Source of the DNA: JBICHN01 sp043101845
GTDB taxonomy: Bacteria > Planctomycetota > Phycisphaerae > Phycisphaerales > UBA5793
DNA: 64,000 bases
Assembly (NCBI GenBank): GCA_043101845.1
Contig: JBICHN010000004.1
Coordinates: forward strand, 186,001-250,000
Direction: 5' to 3'
The first letter of the stretch is position 1. Every line of letters starts with the position of its first letter. The translations under genes and the position numbers were made by a program. The notes under the pieces were generated by a model. That model ran no database searches and was not told where the DNA came from. It saw only the letters and a program-made list of their open reading frames with translations. Below, piece after piece: positions 61,959 to 64,000 of this stretch.

Positions 61959-63881
61959 TCACGGACGCGCCTCGCGGATCATCCGCCGCGCCACGCCGTC
62001 CCGCGCCGTCGCTTCGGCGCGATCGAGCAGCGCGTTCGCCGTGTCGGCGCCGACGGTCCGCGCGAGCGCCGGCGCCAGGCGTGACGCGTCGACGAACATC
62101 GGTTCGCGAATGAACGCGACGAGCCCGGGAATCCGCGAGCCATCCCGCGCCGTTTCGAGCCACGGCCCGATTCGATGCCACAACGCGTCGACGCGCTTCG
62201 GATCGAGCGCCGCCGGTCCGATCATCAGGGCCGCGTCGATGAGCTCTTCCTCGGTTCCAGCGCGACGCAGCGCATCGAACATCGCGCGGGTCGTCTCAAG
62301 CCGATCGGTCCACGCGGCGCCGTCGTCGGCGTCGAGCTTCCGGTACAACTGCACGAGCAGCTCATCGCGCCCGGCAAGTCGGAGGAGCCGCGCCGTTTCG
62401 GCCCACGCGCCGGTCTCCTGCGCGCTCCGCGTCGCAGCGGCGATGAGCGCGCCGAGATCGTCCGCGCCCTCGAGCGGCCGCGCCTTCGGTTCGACGCGCG
62501 GCAGCGGCTTGAGCAGCGTCATGAGCGGGTCGCCGATCGTGGTGATCTTCCACGGCTCGCCGTCGAACTGTCGCGCTGCGACGAGGAAGGGAACGGACGC
62601 CCGCCACCGCCGCGCGAGTTCGAGCGGCGGGACGAACGCCTGAAGGTACGGCTCGTGCACGCTTCCGACATACGCGTAGGCCCCCTGCTCGAGCCAACGC
62701 GCCGCGATCGTCCCGCGGTTCGCCGGCGCCGCGGCCGACCAGCTGTGCGTGAAATGCACGAGGGCGGGCGCGTCGAGCGCCGGAACATCGAGCGCGTACA
62801 AGCGCCCGTCGCGGAGGTCGAACCAGTCGCGCATTCCCTTTGTGTTCACTGCGACCAGATCCTCGTCCACACTCCGGCGCCGCCAGGGATCGACGCATCC
62901 CTCGGCGCCCGCGGCGTGCTCGACCTCAAAGTCGAGCGATTCGAAGATCGTCGCGGCGTCGGTCATCCGGTACATCGCCCAGGCGCCGTCGTCTTCGGGA
63001 TACCCGTTCACGAAGAGCGCCGATTCGGGTTGCAGAAAGATCGAGCACATCGCCTGGTACGCGGCGCGTTCGGGTGAACCGAAGATCCACCCGGCGATCG
63101 CCCAGCGCTCCCCCGCCGCCGTGCGCCCGAGGCCATCGGTGACGGCGAGCGTCTCGTTCGCGTTATTCGTCGGTCGATACTTCGAGGCGACCGCGCCGAC
63201 GAGCGTGATCGTGTCGATCTCGTCGCCGAGCGCGGCCCATGCGTATCCCGTCGCGCTCGCGGCCTCCTGAACTTCCGATCGAAGACGGTCCCATACCCGG
63301 GCGTTCAGCGTCGCGTCCGGCTCGCCGTAGGAGCGATTGAGTACGACCACGGGTTGCCCGCGATCGGCGGCGAGCGCCGCCGCCGCGACCCGCGCGGGAT
63401 CGTCGCCCGCCACGATGACGACGCCGGGCGGGGTCCATTCGACCGCTTTCCAACGCTCGGCGGGCGTCGCGCCGTCGTCGTTCGAATGCCCCGGCGCCGT
63501 CCAGGCCGCTGCGATCGCGGCCTCGACTTCGGCTTCCCACTCCCCGGCTGAGCCCGAATCGGTCGGCGGGCCGGCCCAGCGCACGATCTCGGCGGGCCGA
63601 AACCTTCGAATGAACAGCGGCGCGTAGAAGTCGTCCTCGATGAGGATGGGCCAGCGACCGCCGAGACTCCATTGTCCGATCGCGTCAACGAACGCGTCTT
63701 CGTCGGGCACGAGCACGACGCGATCGACGGTCGGCACGCGAGCCCGGAGGTTCGCGATGCGCAGCCCGATTCGCGCGGGCCAGGGAACGGCCTCGGGTTC
63801 GGGTTGCGCCTCGGCGAGCGACACCGACCCGCCGAGCAGGACGGCCAGGACGCCGCGGACGATGGCGGATCGAATGGGCAT
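61959..63881 (-). CDS. Large secreted protein of unknown function
   Basis: A signal peptide (AIVRGVLAVLLGGSVSLAEA-Q) precedes about 615 residues. The first half alternates beta strand and helix (RVVLVPDEDAFVDAIGQWSLGGRWPILIEDD, then GVVIVAGDDPARVAAAALAADRGQPVVVLNR). The segment HSWSAAAPANRGTIAARWLEQGAYAYVGSVHEPYLQAF recalls the catalytic-region geometry of caspase-fold or C25-like proteins, but no Cys is in the expected spot, so I do not assign it. The C-terminal third is helical. ATG 63881. Nothing recognisable follows in the last 119 bases of the window. Confidence 0.6.
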   Translation of the reverse strand: MPIRSAIVRGVLAVLLGGSVSLAEAQPEPEAVPWPARIGLRIANLRARVPTVDRVVLVPDEDAFVDAIGQWSLGGRWPILIEDDFYAPLFIRRFRPAEIVRWAGPPTDSGSAGEWEAEVEAAIAAAWTAPGHSNDDGATPAERWKAVEWTPPGVVIVAGDDPARVAAAALAADRGQPVVVLNRSYGEPDATLNARVWDRLRSEVQEAASATGYAWAALGDEIDTITLVGAVASKYRPTNNANETLAVTDGLGRTAAGERWAIAGWIFGSPERAAYQAMCSIFLQPESALFVNGYPEDDGAWAMYRMTDAATIFESLDFEVEHAAGAEGCVDPWRRRSVDEDLVAVNTKGMRDWFDLRDGRLYALDVPALDAPALVHFTHSWSAAAPANRGTIAARWLEQGAYAYVGSVHEPYLQAFVPPLELARRWRASVPFLVAARQFDGEPWKITTIGDPLMTLLKPLPRVEPKARPLEGADDLGALIAAATRSAQETGAWAETARLLRLAGRDELLVQLYRKLDADDGAAWTDRLETTRAMFDALRRAGTEEELIDAALMIGPAALDPKRVDALWHRIGPWLETARDGSRIPGLVAFIREPMFVDASRLAPALARTVGADTANALLDRAEATARDGVARRMIREARP

Positions 63882-64000
63882 GCCTCATGATACGGACCCG
63901 TGATGGGTTCCCCTCTGGCGTCATTCGCCACTCGCTTACGGATTTACCCTTTACCGGGAAGCGTCTTGCGATACGCTGAATGAGGCGCGACGGCCTGTGG

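Overview
The window is GC-rich and almost fully coding. It carries families that concentrate in Planctomycetota: two PSD1/DUF1549/DUF1553 cytochrome proteins, two DUF1501 proteins, a tandem DUF1080 protein, a Gfo/Idh/MocA oxidoreductase with a twin-arginine signal, and a C-terminal tail of the form PTPGAAALLVFGG followed by arginines. The best guess is a free-living Phycisphaerae-like planctomycete. This rests on family content and composition only. No rRNA, tRNA, CRISPR array or phage was seen.

Layout. 1-2.1 kb: a minus-strand trio (unknown protein, ExbD/TolR-like protein, zinc-ribbon membrane protein). 2.1-8.5 kb: a divergent metallophosphoesterase, then secreted proteins (PEP-CTERM-like, M14 carboxypeptidase, DUF1028). 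8.5-13.5 kb: cinA, panB, an HtrA-type protease and a glycerate kinase, read together. 13.4-17.5 kb: LysM-L,D-transpeptidase, 5-formyl-THF cyclo-ligase, rarA and an NrtS-like protein. 17.5-21 kb: a secreted metzincin and a small secreted protein. 21-25.6 kb: an ABC exporter pair behind a Gfo/Idh oxidoreductase, divergent from a tandem DUF1080 protein. 25.6-32 kb: a seven-gene minus-strand operon (outer-membrane barrel, DUF4430, DUF6580, two membrane proteins, saccharopine-dehydrogenase-like protein, DUF58). 32-39.9 kb: ArfB-like factor, FIST protein, trxB, an unknown secreted protein, ald, a zinc-ribbon membrane protein, a DUF3553 protein and a coiled-coil protein. 39.9-42.2 kb: hutI behind a beta-propeller protein. 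42.2-42.75 kb: a GxxExxY gene between perfect 25-bp inverted repeats. 42.75-54.3 kb: a five-gene planctomycete cytochrome operon. 54.4-64 kb: gdhA, small secreted and membrane proteins, an arginase-family HutG-like protein, hutF, an M20 deacylase, map and an unrecognised secreted protein.

How genes work together. Nitrogen catabolism recurs (hutI, hutF, HutG-like, ald, gdhA, M20 deacylase) and would feed glutamate and ammonium pools. The Gfo/Idh plus DUF1080 pair suggests handling of 3-keto sugars. The OMP-DUF4430-DUF6580 trio looks like an envelope-spanning uptake route for a small ligand. Four secreted proteins of unrelated function end in the same kind of ~100-residue domain, which is probably a shared surface or secretion module.

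Most notable points: the GxxExxY inverted-repeat element, the recurrent C-terminal domain, a DUF58 gene that seems to start at CTG overlapping the previous stop, a HutG-like protein with a changed metal site, a terminator-like hairpin just after the gdhA promoter, and a hairpin-rich intergenic region beside the 5-formyl-THF cyclo-ligase gene.
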